Positions 11,690-23,867 of a stretch of DNA of 64,000 nt are shown piece by piece (position 1 is the first letter of the stretch; each line of letters begins with the position of its first letter). The stretch comes from Beroe forskalii. Lineage: Eukaryota > Ctenophora > Nuda > Beroida > Beroidae. The stretch is from positions 62,001-126,000 of the forward strand of contig WFMF01000448.1 in NCBI GenBank assembly GCA_011033025.1. The letters run 5' to 3'. A model generated the notes under the pieces. That model saw only the letters and a list, made by a program, of their open reading frames with translations, searched no databases and was not told the DNA's origin. Both the position numbers and the translations under genes were made by a program.

Positions 11690-12120
11690 TTTTGCCTAAT
11701 TTTTTGCCTAATTTTTTCAGAAACAAATTCTACACCAAGCGATTTTGACTGTTTTCTATAGTTTTTCGCCCAAAAAATCGATCTAGCAACTTTCCAGGAC
11801 TTTCCAGGATGGGGAAAGTGCCGAAAAATCGATTTTTAGTTGAGGCGCAGCCGACTGACCTGTGAAAAATCGTATCATGGCCCAGGAAGGTCGTAGAGAC
11901 TTCGTTCCTCAGCATTTTAGGACATATGTGTATTAACAAGTCGTATATAAACATGGCCATTGCGCTTCTTTTCAGCACTAAACGAAGTCTCTACTACCTT
12001 CCTGGGCCAAAATACAAAAATCGCTTCCACAATGTCTCGCAGGTGCCCAAAAAATCAGTTTTTCGCCCATAACTCTGTTCCTGAGAATTTTAGGGCATAT
12101 GTTTATTAACAAGTCGTATA
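11690..12120. repeat. Repeat block holding two copies of a target sequence, one interrupted
   Basis: Contains a palindromic arrangement of TGGCCCAGGAAGGTCGTAGA (11878) and its inverse near 11980-12008. Two copies of TATTAACAAGTCGTATA occur, near 11933 and 12104. The first runs on into TAAACATGGCCATTGCGCTT; in the second that continuation is found only after 13714, so the element at 12121-13714 interrupts it. The block resumes at 13715 and ends near 13790. Family unknown. Confidence 0.65.
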
Positions 12121-13714
12121 TGTCCAATTCCACGTTACGTAATTCACAAAAACGTCTAATATTTGACAAAAATTGCTCAACAGTTACAACAATTATCATC
12201 AAGGAACCCCATTTTTTGGCTCATCCAATACTTCAGGAAGTTATCTACATCCTATAGAAATATTATTTCTAGAGATCAAAAGGGTTTCTTGTGAGTGTTT
12301 TAAAAGCGTTACGTAATTCACAGGGCTAAAATCATACTTTCACACTAAGAAAATCTGATAGGGTATTTCAGCTCAAACAGAAATGCAGTGCTCTTTTGAT
12401 TGTGCCAGTCATAGCTCTTAGGGGGTAAATGTTCAGAAAAATAACCACTTATTTACTAGTTCCTATTTTGGATCTGTACCAAGCACTTTTCTCCTGTTAC
12501 GTAATTCACAATTTTGTGTTACGTAATTCACGAGACACATTCATTACGTCACAATTGTAATTTTGCTTCACTTTATTGTGTCATTTTGGTTTTCAGATTG
12601 TCATCAAATGAAGATAAGTCATAGGCATTGCTTGAATCACAGATTTATTTATTTAAAATTGAATTATCATGCTTCAAAAATGTGAATTACCAGAAATCAT
12701 CAATCACAACCTATAAGGGGCGAATTCTTCATACTTTCATTAAATATCGACTGTGATTAGTGAAAGGCCACTGATTTTCATTATTTAGAGTGCTAAGTAT
12801 TGAAAAATCATGAATTTGAAACATTTCGTTACGTAATTCACATTATTTGTTACGTAATTCACAACTGATTTTGGTCATTTTTGTTCATAATAACCTCATA
12901 ACGCTGCCAAACTCTTTTTTATTGTTTGAAATACATTCAAGTCTCAAAATGACATGTTATTGATATGGATAACTGTAAAAACGATCGTTTTGTTGACTTT
13001 CTTGTCCCTGATGCATCTTTGAAAACCGCTAAATTGGACAGCCTTAGACAACGAATGACAGTATGTATACAAAATTGATAGTTTTGGTTACTTGAAGCGT
13101 ATCCCAATCAATTTTATATTAATAGCTGCAGAATAGAGGCATTTTGAAATTAAATGGCATACTTTGAAATTTGTGAATTACGTAACGTTACGTAATTCAC
13201 ATCAGCTTCATCTCATTCAGGGGTAAAAATAGAGCAAAACGAATTGTCTCAGTGTCAAGATATACCCACTAAACTCCTGAAATGAAAATTTCAAGACAAA
13301 GGACTTGATAGTCCAGGAGTAATAAAACGTTTAGTACTATACCGTTACGTAATTCACAACGTTTGAGCTACAGACTAAAAAATGAAATATCTCCTTCATT
13401 TGAAGTACTTAAGAGCCAATACACCACGACAATGCTGTTAGGGTTCCAAACAATATGCGCAAATGTTTTGCAGCACATCAAGTTGCACATTTGTCAAGAT
13501 ATTATATGGTCGAAAAAAGTCTCAAAATTGACTGTTATTAATGCACATTTGTAGCAAAGTTTGACTGAATCTCACGTAAAACTGATGAGGACTATTCACA
13601 AACGGTTTTTGTTCCTGAAAGTTACAGATCTCTTCTAACTAAACACAAAATTTCATCACCTTAGGTCCATCTTGAATTTTTGACCTGTGGTAAACATCGT
13701 CGTGGAATTGGACA
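12121..13714. mobile_element. Non-autonomous TIR element (about 1.59 kb) with TA target duplication
   Basis: The ends are perfect 14-bp inverted repeats: TGTCCAATTCCACG at 12121-12134 and CGTGGAATTGGACA at 13701-13714. The flanks read ...AAGTCGTATA and TATAAACATGG...; an uninterrupted paralogous copy of this target (AAGTCGTATATAAACATGG) lies near 11939, so the insertion duplicated TA. No coding frame of note is inside. TA duplication fits Tc1/mariner-type chemistry, but the TIR sequence is not one I recognise. Confidence 0.8.
12134..13357. repeat. Nine copies of the 14-mer GTTACGTAATTCAC inside the TIR element
   Basis: Exact copies start at 12134, 12308, 12496, 12518, 12828, 12849, 13173 (reverse), 13187 and 13344. 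Those at 13173 and 13187 abut head to head, forming a perfect 28-bp palindrome, and the first overlaps the left TIR. The core GTTACGTAAT fits the E4BP4/PAR-bZIP consensus RTTAYGTAAY. Spacing is irregular, so this is a dispersed motif rather than a satellite. Confidence 0.9.
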
Positions 13715-13785
13715 TATAAACATGGCCATTGCGCTTCTTTTAAGCCTAAAACAAAGTCTCTACGACCTTCCTGGGCCAAGAAAAT

Positions 13786-15690
13786 GGGCCTAAAAATGGA
13801 CTTCTTTGTCTATAATTGTCCTCAAGGACCAAAAATAAGGCTTTCAACTGCTTTTTCCCATGTGACTGCCTTCCAGAGAGTGTACTAGAACCAAATAATG
13901 ATGCATTTATACACAGAGTTTTCCCCAAGTCCAATTGTGTCACAGTATTTTCTGAATTTTGATCAGTATCTCGGGGGGGGGGTCGTCCTAATAAACTTAC
14001 TAGTTAACTCATGAAATTTTGCAGGTCAGTACAGTTTGATCCAACTAAGAAAATGCTGCTTTCAGAATTTTGAATTTCGGCCATTTTCACGATTTACAGC
14101 ATCTTAAAAACCCAATTTTCGGCCTAAAAATGGACTTCTTTGTCTATAATTGTCCACAAGGACCAAAAATAAGGCTTACAACTGCTTTTTCCCATGTGAC
14201 TGCCTTCCAGAGAGTGTACTAGAACCAAATAATGATGCATTTATACACAGACTTTTCCCCAAGTCCAATTGTGTCAGAGTATTTTCTGAATTTTGATCAG
14301 TATCTCGGGGGGTCCTCTAATAAACTTACTAGTTAACTCATGAAATTTTGCAGGTCAGTACAGTTTGATCCAACTAAGAAAATGCTGCTTTCAGAATTTT
14401 GAATTTCGGCCATTTTCACGATTTACAGCATCTTAAAACCCAATTTCGGCCTAAAATGGACTTCTTTGTCTATAATTGTCCACAAGGACCAAAAATAAGG
14501 CTTACAACTGCTTTTTCCCATGTGACTGCCTTCCAGAGAGTGTACTAGAACCAAATAATGATGCATTTATACACAGAGTTTTCCCCAAGTCCAATTGTGT
14601 CAGAGTATTTTCTGAATTTTGATCAGTATCTCGGGTCAGGGGTCGTCCTAGTAAACTTACTAGTTAACTCATGAAATTTTGCAGGTCAGTACAGTTTGAT
14701 CCAACTAAGAAAATGCTGCTTTCAGAATTTTGAATTTCGGCCATTTTCACGATTTACAGCATCTTAAAAACCCAATTTTCGGCCTAAAAATGGACTTCTT
14801 TGTCTATAATTGTCCACAAGGACCAAAAATAAGGCTTACAACTGCTTTTCCCATGTGACTGCCTTCCAGAGAGTGTACTAGAACCAAATAATGATGCATT
14901 TATACACAGAGTTGTAAACCTACTAGTTAACTCATGAAATTTTGCAGGTCAGTACAGTTTGATCCAACTAAGAAAATGCTGCTTTCAGAATTTTGAATTT
15001 CGGCCATTTTCACGATTCACAGCCTCTTAAAAATCGCGTTTTTGGCCTAAAATGAACTTCTTTGTCTATAATTGTCCACAGGGACCAAAAATAAGGCTGA
15101 AAACTGCTTTTTCCCACGTGACTGCCTTCCAGAGAGTGTACTAGAACCAAATAATGATGCATTTATACACAGAGTTTTCCCCAAGTCCAATTGTGTCAGA
15201 GTATTTTCTGAATTTTGATCAGTATCTCGGGGGGGGGGGTCGTCCTAGTAAACCTACTAGTTAACTCATGAAATTTTGCAGGTCAGTACAGTTTGATCCA
15301 ACTAAGAAAATGCTGGTTTCAGAATTTTGAATTTCGGCCATTTTCACGATTTACAGCCTCTTAAAAATCCCGTTTTTGGCCTAAAATGAACTTCTTTGTC
15401 TATAATTGTCCACGAGGACCAAAAATAAGGCTGAAAACTGCTTTTTCCCACGTGACTGCCTTCCAGAGAGTGTACTAGAACCAAATAATGATGCATTATT
15501 ACACAGAGTTTCCCCCAATTCCAAGTGTGTCAGGTGATTTTCTCAATTTTGATCAGTGTCTCGGGAGAAGGGGGGGGTCGTTTTAATAAACCTACTAGTT
15601 AACTCATGAAATTTTTCAGGTCAGTACAGTTTGATCCAACTAAAAAAATTCCGCTATTATAATTTTGAATTTCGGCCATTTCGGGGGGGA
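13786..15690. repeat. Six-unit tandem array (about 330-bp unit)
   Basis: Units start near 13786, 14122, 14449, 14782, 15045 and 15376. Each carries ATGGACTTCTTTGTCTATAA (or a close variant), GTGACTGCCTTCCAGAGAGT, a G-run after CAGTATCTC, and TTTGCAGGTCAGTACAGTTT. The unit at 14782 lacks about 70 bases and the last units are more diverged. No open frame spans the units. It lies just past the last recognised exon of the minus-strand GCC2/GCC3 gene. Confidence 0.9.
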
Positions 15691-15858
15691 TTCAATTTAA
15701 GGGGGTTCAATTTAAGAATTGAGAGCAATGTACTCACCACACTCTATGAAAAGAAGTAAAACTCGACAAACAAAAAGAACAATTCCATGTCACTCTGACC
15801 TCTATCACTTCCATCTGATATAAGGTGATTAAGAAAGGATTGAAATCAATTTACTCAC

Positions 15859-18800
15859 GACACTCTCGAGGGTGTTCTTCAACCTGTGTTCCTCCTCCCT
15901 GAGAATACCCCTTTCTAACTCCGATACGTTGTAGAAGTGGTGTTGGAGGGGGTCACCCTGTACTTCAGTGGTCGTAGTGAACTCTTTACCTGTGTGGTGT
16001 AAAGATGGTGAATTGAAATCTTTTGTAATGAAACGCAAGTTTTGTGTAGCTATGCGGTGAGTTATAAACTCGAGCCCCGATGGGGCGAGCCTTTATACTG
16101 CAACCACTGTGAAGAAGGAAAAGCATGTTAGAAGTTAGAATATGGTTTGTTTCGGAGGTAACACGTTGTAGAAGTGATGTTGGAGGGGGTGGTGGTCGTG
16201 GTGAACTCCTTACCTGCCGGGTATATGAAATTGATGTTTTAAACAGCTCACTTATATGGGGAAAGAAAGATCTTGGAGAATGAAGTGGGAACAAAAATTC
16301 ATAAAATTTATGAAGTGTTAACAGCTTTCGATCGGAGGGCTCAATAAATTAAATTGATGAAATTTTGATTCGAAAAAATTTGGTTCGATACAATTTGAGA
16401 AAATTGCAATGAAATATTACAACGTACCTTCCTTCTCGAGCTTCTTGAGAAGGTCCAGTAGGACGCTGATCAGCTCATCCTCCCTTGGATTCCCCGTGGA
16501 CACAAACAGCTTCTTCTTGAAGGGCAGGTCGTCCACAGCACTAGACTTTACCAGCTTGATGTTATCCGTGTCGTCTACATCTTTCTCTTCACTGTACGGG
16601 GGGCAAAATATCTGTAGCTATGAAGTCAATAATCTAAAAAATCCTCAGACTTACTTGAGCTTGGGGAAAGATCTGGGTAAAAATGACTGAAAAATATCTA
16701 AGGGGCAAGTTCTTACCGTTTAAATGATACGTTTAAAGAATTAGAAAATATTATAATTTCCAATACACTGACTTTACTAGCAACTAGGGGTCAGCAGGGT
16801 GTCAGTAAGGGGTCATTGCTAATTTCCAATACACGGAATTTCCTAGCAAGCAGTCCACGAACCTGCGGATCTTGTTGATTTTAGAGAAGTCCGTGTTATC
16901 GAGCAGTCCTTTCAGCTGGTCGTTCTGACCACAGATAGCCGTGTAGAAGTCCTTCATGTCATCCTGATGTCTGGACAGCTGGGCTGTTGGAAATAGAAAT
17001 TTTACAGTCTCATTACAAAAAAATAATGTAACGTTAAACCTAAATTCTTTCACTGAAAAAGTCCCCAACATGCTAAGAATATGATATTGAGGTGCTTAAA
17101 AAGACATGAAACCTAAGCTAACAAATTGCCAAAACCGAGAAATACGGAAAAAGGGCTTGCAAGAATATGGACGAAGTCCCACCTGATATGAACATGTTCT
17201 GATCTTCTATCTTGTCGTAGAGTGTGCGCACTGACATGTTCTCCATCAGCCAGTTACCTGCAGGTTGTAAGGTGATTATAGCTCACCCTTACACCAGTTT
17301 TATTCTGACAACAGCTCACCTTGACACCAGTTTACTCTGACACCAGCTCACCTTGACACCAGTTTACTCTGACACCAGCAGACCTTGACATCAGCCAGTT
17401 ACCCAAGTGAATTGTATAAATACCAGCTCACTCTTACATGAGCTAAGTCTGACACCAGCTCACCTTGACACCAGTTTACTCATCATTTTAGCTTGACATC
17501 AGTTCACTGTGACACTAATTCATTTTGACACCAGTTTACACTGACACCTCCTCACCTTGACACCAGTTTAACTCTGAAGCATGCTCACCTTGACACCAGC
17601 TCACTTTGAAACCACAGCACCTTGACACCACCTCAGTTAACCTTGACACCACTTCAGTTAACCTTGACACCATTTCAGTTTACTAAAATGCACAATACCT
17701 GCTCGTGTGGTGAAGGCAGCTGACACCATCTGAGGGCCCCCACTCTCCTCTATGATCTCATCAAAGAACCCTTTCTCCTGCCGGATGTCGTAGGAAGGTT
17801 GCACTTTGTCAGGGAGAAGGAATACAGGATCAGGAGGTGCTCCTGAGATGGCTTTATACCTAGGGAATAGGGGGTTCGGTGTAACTTGGGTTATCATGAA
17901 AATTGGGGAAGTGGGGATTCTTTGTAATTGCTTGAAAAGTAGCACCTCAAATATTTTTTTTAATATTTTTATTTTTATTTCTTTTCTTTCTTTCATTTCC
18001 TCAAATATTGATGGAAGTTGAAGTGATGGTTCTTTGTAATCATTTACATTAATCCCTAAGACATAGGGTGGAAATGGGAAACATGGACAGTCACTTCAAA
18101 AAAACCCATAAAATATTTGAAACGAAACAAACCATTACCTAGGTCTAATCTTCTCAGCGGGCAGCAGCCCCCAGGCTGTTGGTTTCCAAATAATCACAGT
18201 AATCAGCAGTCCAATCAGACAAGCCACAAACAGGGCTAAAATAGCCGCTATCAGTGGCCAGTTCGGCGAGAGATTAGCTACTAGCGCCTTGTTGATCCCC
18301 AGCCGAGTGAGATTATCTATGTTGGTGGGGAGGACTTGGTAGGAAGTACAGGTGGAGGTGGAGGGAAGGACACGGACTATCATGGTGCTGGAGGGCTTGC
18401 CGTGGTCCTCGAACACGTAGGTTCCTGAGGGGAGAGGGGGAAGATTAAGGTGAGCCGTTTTTGTTGTCGCGTTTTTCACTTTTTTACGTAAAATTGTTGC
18501 CATGTACCTTAGAGCAAAATAAGAATTAGTCTGATACCTGCTTGGGAGAACTCGTGGACGAATGTATAGTACTCTGCCTTAGTGGTTGACAACACTTCAG
18601 CTAGTCGGTCGAAGGCCCCGTAGTCAAACTGATCGTTGTCATTTAACAAGTCGTCTTTCTGAAGATGATAAAACAGCTTTAGAGTAGAAAGAGAGATGTG
18701 CAAAGATGGCCCAATAAGTGTAATTTTGGGGGTTGTCGACCAAAAACAAACACCCAAAATATCTCAAGAATCGGACAAGCAGGGTAGGTCTTGCTTCTTT

Positions 18801-21800
18801 GGTTTATTTTGTTTTTTGTATACTTTCTTACCACGTATGCAGGGTAATGTCTGGTCCCATCAGCACTGGTGTAAAGTATCCAGGCTACTGACTCACCAAC
18901 GTTCAGACACACCGTTGGGATTAGCGATACCTGCAGTTAAACATTATGCATCATCTTGGTAATCATATTGGTTCTCAATGGTAAATTGATGACGAAAAAC
19001 TGCTGATCGGAGGCCTGAGAAATCATCAGACCTAGGACCATTCCAAGTTCATCCTTAGTAAGCATGAATTTGAGATGGAACTAGGACGACTACCGAAAAA
19101 GATTTGTAACCCATAATAAACATAACCATTGATATCTTTACCGGTTGGGTTTGCCGCTGCTCGTCTCACTCTAAACTGCGTATCATTCTGTGACAACTCA
19201 TCATCCTCTAAATCCTCACTGTGTGTTATGGTGAAGGTAGCAGTACCGTTACCTAGCAACGTATCACTGTTGCTAAGCAACTGTTCACTGTTGCTAAGCA
19301 ACTCTGTGGAGGTAGGGAAGGGGTGGAGGAGTGAGCGACGGCGTCTGGAGCTGGTGGTTGGGGAGGAGAGGAGTTCTTGTTTGGCGGTGTCAGTGTCTCC
19401 AAATATCTGAGAGAGAGAAGGGGGTTAGACTTAGTGAAGCTAGCCTATTCAGTATTCATTTTGTGCAGTGAATCATGAATGTTATGACTGATTATATCCC
19501 AGAACAATTCCTATCAACTCAATATATATTTGATTATCATTCTATGACTTGATTAATTGACGAATTCCGACAAGGAATTGTTAACCCATTAGTGCGGGCC
19601 GAAAATAAAACAAAACTTCACTCACTTTTCCCTGGAACCCTTCTTCAGTGAATCCCACAAACTGAGACTTCCTGTTCGTCGTATCGTACTCACTGTACCC
19701 CGTTACTTTGGGCAGAGTGGTGGTAGTGGTGGAGTCGGAGGCAGTGGAGATGAGGGAGACTTTACCTGTAGCTTGGTCAACTTGCATACTCAACGTGGGG
19801 GCGTCTGGGGAATGATAATATCATGGAGTGGGGAACATTTCAGGAGAATTTTATTTTCATTTTGCAAGCAGATTTAGGGTTTAGAATGGCTGTAGTTCAG
19901 AATTATCAATGGATATGGGATGGTATCAACCGAGACATGACACTGGACATGAATAACAAAGGTTGGATGAATAGGTAGGTGATCAGTGGTGTCATAATCA
20001 TGGGTAAGAAGTTTATACCACTGAAAGGATGACATCAAACCACCCAACTCACTCTGAGCGCATGCCTCATCGCACACTTCAGTAGGATCAGTCAGGACAT
20101 TACAAATACACCTTCCCAGGTCCGGGTTGAGAGTCCCTCCTGAGTTCCCACACTCTTCCACACAGCTGTACTGCTCTATAGTGACACAGGTCCGGTTGTA
20201 ACTCAGCCGCATCTCACCCGCCTGACATCTGCAGGGGAAGAGGGGAAATTGAGAAACGCCTGGCATCGGGGGGGGAGGTAGTTTCTCTGGGTTTCAATGG
20301 TTTCTTGTTAGTAAACTACTAAGCTATTAATCTGGGATCCGTGCAGGGGAAGGGAATGAGAAAATAAAAGAGGAGAAGGATGGGATTGGAGGAAAACTGT
20401 CATGAAAAGACCCCCCTCCTTACCTCTGATCGACAGTTCTCTGGCAGTCGTAGTTGCTGTTCCCATCGCTCTCCCTGCTATCCGTCTCGTCGTAAAACAC
20501 AAAACCAGACTGACACCGGCACGAGCCATCGCTGGGAAGGAAGAACCTGTTCGCTCCCATGCACTGACAGTCCTGAGGGTATAGCATATGACACAAAGTT
20601 ACGTAAAAAGTTGGCAGTCCTGACAAAGTTGGCAGGCCAAAAGTTAGATCAAATTAGACGAAAAAGTCCAAAATGTTTGCTTAAAATATGGGTCTTGATA
20701 CTGGATTGGTCAACTGATATTTTCCTCTGAATCCTCAATTTTTTCGTACAATCCCCAAATTTCTTCCCAAAGAAATATTTATAATTCTGCACCTTGGACC
20801 CCTCAGTGCTAGTGGCGCTGCTACCACAGGGCTTGCACTTGGCTTGTCCAGACAACATGTTGTAGGTGTTAGCAGAGCAGTTCTTACACACTTCCACTGC
20901 AGTACCTGGGGAAGGGGGGTTCGTTTTTTTTTTTTTTTTTTTTTTTTTTTATTTCAAAAGTTTAAATTGATACCGATAACAATAGCACGTTTCTCAATAT
21001 AAAACTTCAACATAACTCACAAAATATCGAATATCAATTAAGGGCCCAGAACACATCCTCAGGACATAATGACACTGGCCCCTTGGCAAAAAACAATCAA
21101 TAAATATCTTATAAAATATTCATAATGCATATTGGATATGAGATTGAACATGAAGTTATTCTATACACTCCAACTTTCACGTTAACCAGTCTCTCTCGTT
21201 CTTGCAATAAAACAACTCATGTTATCTCGCGGGCAGTTTCGCAGTTCGTTGACGCTTGCGTTCTTCCACCCTCTTCTTGATCTCCTGGCGTTCTTCTACT
21301 GATCTGTCGGGGCAGACAAACACTCTTTTACAAGAAGCAATGTCCTTCAGCTTCTTTGCCTTCCCATAAAACTTGCTTTTGACCTGGTCCGAGCCCCGTA
21401 GCACTACCTTGATTGGACGACGATGTCGGTCCTAGCCACAGCTCCCATTCTTGAGCACAGCACGACAGGCGGCTTCTCTCCCAGGTGTGTGAGGATTTCA
21501 CTCACCTTCTCCTCAACAATCTCGTCGCTTTCCTCTTCACACCCGAAGATGATCATGTTGCGTGATCTATCCTCCGCCTGGACGGCACTCTTCACTGCAG
21601 CGGTGTCTTCTTCTCAGACAGCACTTCAGCGCACTTGCTCTCAACAATACTAGCGTAGGACTTCATCTCACTTTTTACTGTTTCCGAGCACTTCTGTTCC
21701 ACAGAACTGGCGTAGGTCTTCAGCCCAGTCTTCACTGTCTCCTGTACCTTTGAGAGCTGTCTGTCCTTCTCTGCGATGGCCTGCTCCTGCAGTTGTATGA

Positions 21801-23697
21801 TGGTCTTCTGATCGGCAACCCTCGCAGCCATGAGTTCCCCAACAGATTCCGCTACTCCGCAAGCAGCCCTCATGATAGGGGTCCATGTAGTGATCCGTGA
21901 GGCAAAGTACATTCTCCAGCCACTCACACAGCTTTTCCTTCCTCACCTTCATGAAAGTCTCATGCGGAATATCCCGGGCACAGTCAGGGTTGTAACACTG
22001 CCCCTATGTCTCCGCGGATCAGGCGCATAGCTCTTCGTACTGCCGGAACATCAGCCGGTCGGAGTTCCATACCAGAAGGTCATCGATGCCAATCTCCCTC
22101 AGATAGGGACTGGTAACTTCAAATGGGAACGACATTTACCACTGTACAATGTATAGTACAATGTATAAATATCACACAATGAACGTTGCAATACAAGCCT
22201 TGAAAGAGTTCAAGAGCTGATAAGACGAGCAACGAAACCGATAAGAAAATATAATATAATATATAGACACGTTTATTTCCCGAAGGCATAGCCAGAGGGA
22301 TGCATAGGGCTAGTGGTTTAGACCCACAGAAGATTTTAATATTTAGTCAAAAATTCCGGCATTCTTTGTCAATTTAAATTGCTAGATATTGCGAACTTGA
22401 ACCTTGATGAATATTTCCTCCTTCCAAATATCTTCCCACTCACCTTTCACTGCGTCGTTGTAAGTACCAGGCTTACAAGGTATGGGAGCCCCTGACTGGG
22501 CAAGCTGCCAAGCTACACTTACCTTTCACGGCGTCGTTGTAAGTCCCAGGAGCACAAGGTATGGGTGCCCCTGACTGGGCAAGCTGCCAAGCTACACTTA
22601 CCTTTCACTGCGTCGTTGTAAGTACCAGGAGCACAAGGTATGGGAGCCCCTGACTGGGCAAGCTGCCAAGCTACACTCACCTTTCACGGCGTCGTTGTAA
22701 GTCCCAGGCGCACAAGGAATGGGAGCCCCTGACTGGGCAGGGCAGTACATCCCTAGAGGACAGGCTACTGGACACTTCGTACCTTCCGGACATGTGTAAA
22801 CACCTGTGATAAAGGGAGGATAAGTAATAAGGATATTCTAGGCATTTCTCGTTACAGGTCATCAGTACCAAATAGAAAACTTTAAAATTCAGAAAAAAGA
22901 TCAGGAATCAGGAATGGGAGCAGTAATTTTACAAACATTGTAGTTTTGGAAGATGGAACTACTTCTCTAGATAATGGGCATGAAATAAGCAATGTACCTA
23001 TCCAGACATCGGGACCATTAGTACCCTCCACACAATAGAACCCTTCTGGACAGGGCAGACATCGGAGTCCGTCCAGTGTCCCGTAACTCCCTGCCTCACA
23101 GGCTGTACAGAACAGGTTTAGGTCTGTTCTCAGGGCACCTGAAGTAAGGGGGTGAGTTGAAAAGCGGTACATTATGCTTTCATAAGAACACACAGTAGGC
23201 CTGAGCATCGTAATTTCGAGCAAGAATTAAGGGGGCGGGGGCTCGGCTGAATAAAAAACATCACGACTAAAACGACAAACAGACGGTCCAAATCATATAC
23301 CCGTATCAGGAGAAGCTTTCCATCCCAGCGGACAGGCTAGAGGAGTCTCAGTTCCAGCAGGACAGTAGTTGGGAAACTCGCAACGTACTGGGACCTCGCA
23401 TTGTCCCAGACAGTGGTATCTGGAGGAGGTGATATCAGATCAAAGTAAGAGGAGTGGACAGGAATTATGGATAGTTGTATAGGCCAGTGTAAGTAAAAAT
23501 TCAAGAAAGTATTAGATAGAGCTGTTTCTGTTATAATAAAGAAAGTTCAAGGTGGGAATCTCTTTCTTATCCAGGAGTACAGATGACAGGGTCGTTAGTT
23601 GACGGAGGACAGCAGTACTTTGGAGGACAGGTAACAGGAGACGGGGTGCCAAGCTCAGCGTTGTACTTACAGAAGTACCCTCCGGGACAACCGTACC
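15859..23697 (-). CDS. Transmembrane protein with GCC2/GCC3-type cysteine-rich repeats (partial)
   Basis: Seventeen exons in transcript order: 23571-23697, 23301-23419, 22998-23138, 22681-22803, 20793-20905, 20424-20572, 20053-20228, 19626-19804, 19142-19406, 18832-18930, 18538-18658, 18139-18424, 17699-17859, 17183-17257, 16863-16983, 16428-16611 and 15859-15989; about 856 residues. The first exons encode ephrin-receptor-like repeats (CPPKYCCPPSTNDPVIC, CLPCPEGFYCVEG, CPLGMYCPAQSGAPIPC). Next come a Thr-rich region, two furin-like sites (SRRRRS, RVRRAA) and a possible cupredoxin-like fold (VCLNVGESVAWILY...FSQAGTYVF). One membrane helix (NWPLIAAILALFVACLIGLL) leads to a cytoplasmic coiled-coil-rich tail. 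Phases match except at 19142-to-18832 and 16863-to-16428, where small exons may be missed. The donor after 23571 is not GT. Signal peptide and stop codon were not found. Function unknown; an extracellular sensor or adhesion role is a guess. Confidence 0.8.
16163..16215 (-). repeat. Extra copy of the start of the exon at 15859-15989
   Basis: On the minus strand this repeats, with a ~20-base gap, the acceptor and first part of the exon at 15859-15989 (GTAAGGAGTTCACCACGACC, then CACTTCTACAACGT). It lies in the intron just upstream of the real exon. It carries its own CAG acceptor, but no matching donor is apparent, so it is probably a non-functional exon copy. A second partial copy, of the exon's 3' end and donor, lies near 15735. 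Confidence 0.6.
17270..17690. repeat. Degenerate minisatellite, core CTTGACACCAG
   Basis: About twenty imperfect copies of an ~18-20-base unit (CTCACCTTGACACCAGTTTA and variants such as TTGACACCACCTCAGTTAAC) fill the intron between exons 17183-17257 and 17699-17859. The same GACACCA core recurs at 52560-52700 in an integrin intron. Confidence 0.85.
20934..22245 (-). mobile_element. HAL1-like LINE ORF1-only retroposon, copy A
   Basis: Minus-strand element ending in a ~26-base A-tract (T-tract on plus, 20934-20950 onward). Its 5' end, at about 22245, is shared with two other copies (TTATCG-TTTCGTTGCTCGTC). The ORF1-like frame is interrupted by several small indels and point changes relative to the intact copy at 26825-27733. 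It sits in the intron between GCC2/GCC3 exons 22681-22803 and 20793-20905, in the same orientation as that gene. No reverse transcriptase or endonuclease region is present and no target duplication was seen. Confidence 0.85.
22441..22680 (-). repeat. Three 79-bp tandem copies of an exon end plus its splice donor
   Basis: Just downstream (in transcript terms) of exon 22681-22803, the last ~50 coding bases, the GTGAGT/GTAAGT donor and the next ~20 intron bases are repeated with a period of exactly 79 (donor edges at 22442, 22521 and 22600, against 22680 for the real one). The copies differ at only a few positions. 79 is not a multiple of three, and joining copies through the GT...AG interval of 18 bases puts the Cys-repeat frame out of register, so only the first donor gives a sensible protein. 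Confidence 0.9.
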
Positions 23698-23867
23698 CTG
23701 AACAGGGAACACGAGTATGTGAGGGGTATAGAAAATGGAGAAGACAAATTAATTTTCAAAGATACTCCGTTTGAATTCATAATTCAGTCGTCGTTAAGCT
23801 CCTTAGTTCGCTTTGTAAAAATAGAATTATCAATAGTTCATACCTGATCACACTTTCAATGAAAAGT

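Noticed and set aside
13786-15690. CRISPR-like or coding tandem array
   Set aside because: The units are ~330 bp and homogeneous throughout, with no short-repeat/unique-spacer pattern, and the genome is eukaryotic.
22441-22680. Three extra short coding exons with 18-base introns
   Set aside because: The joined frame leaves the Cys-repeat register and 18 bases is too short for a normal spliceosomal intron; intronic duplication explains it better.
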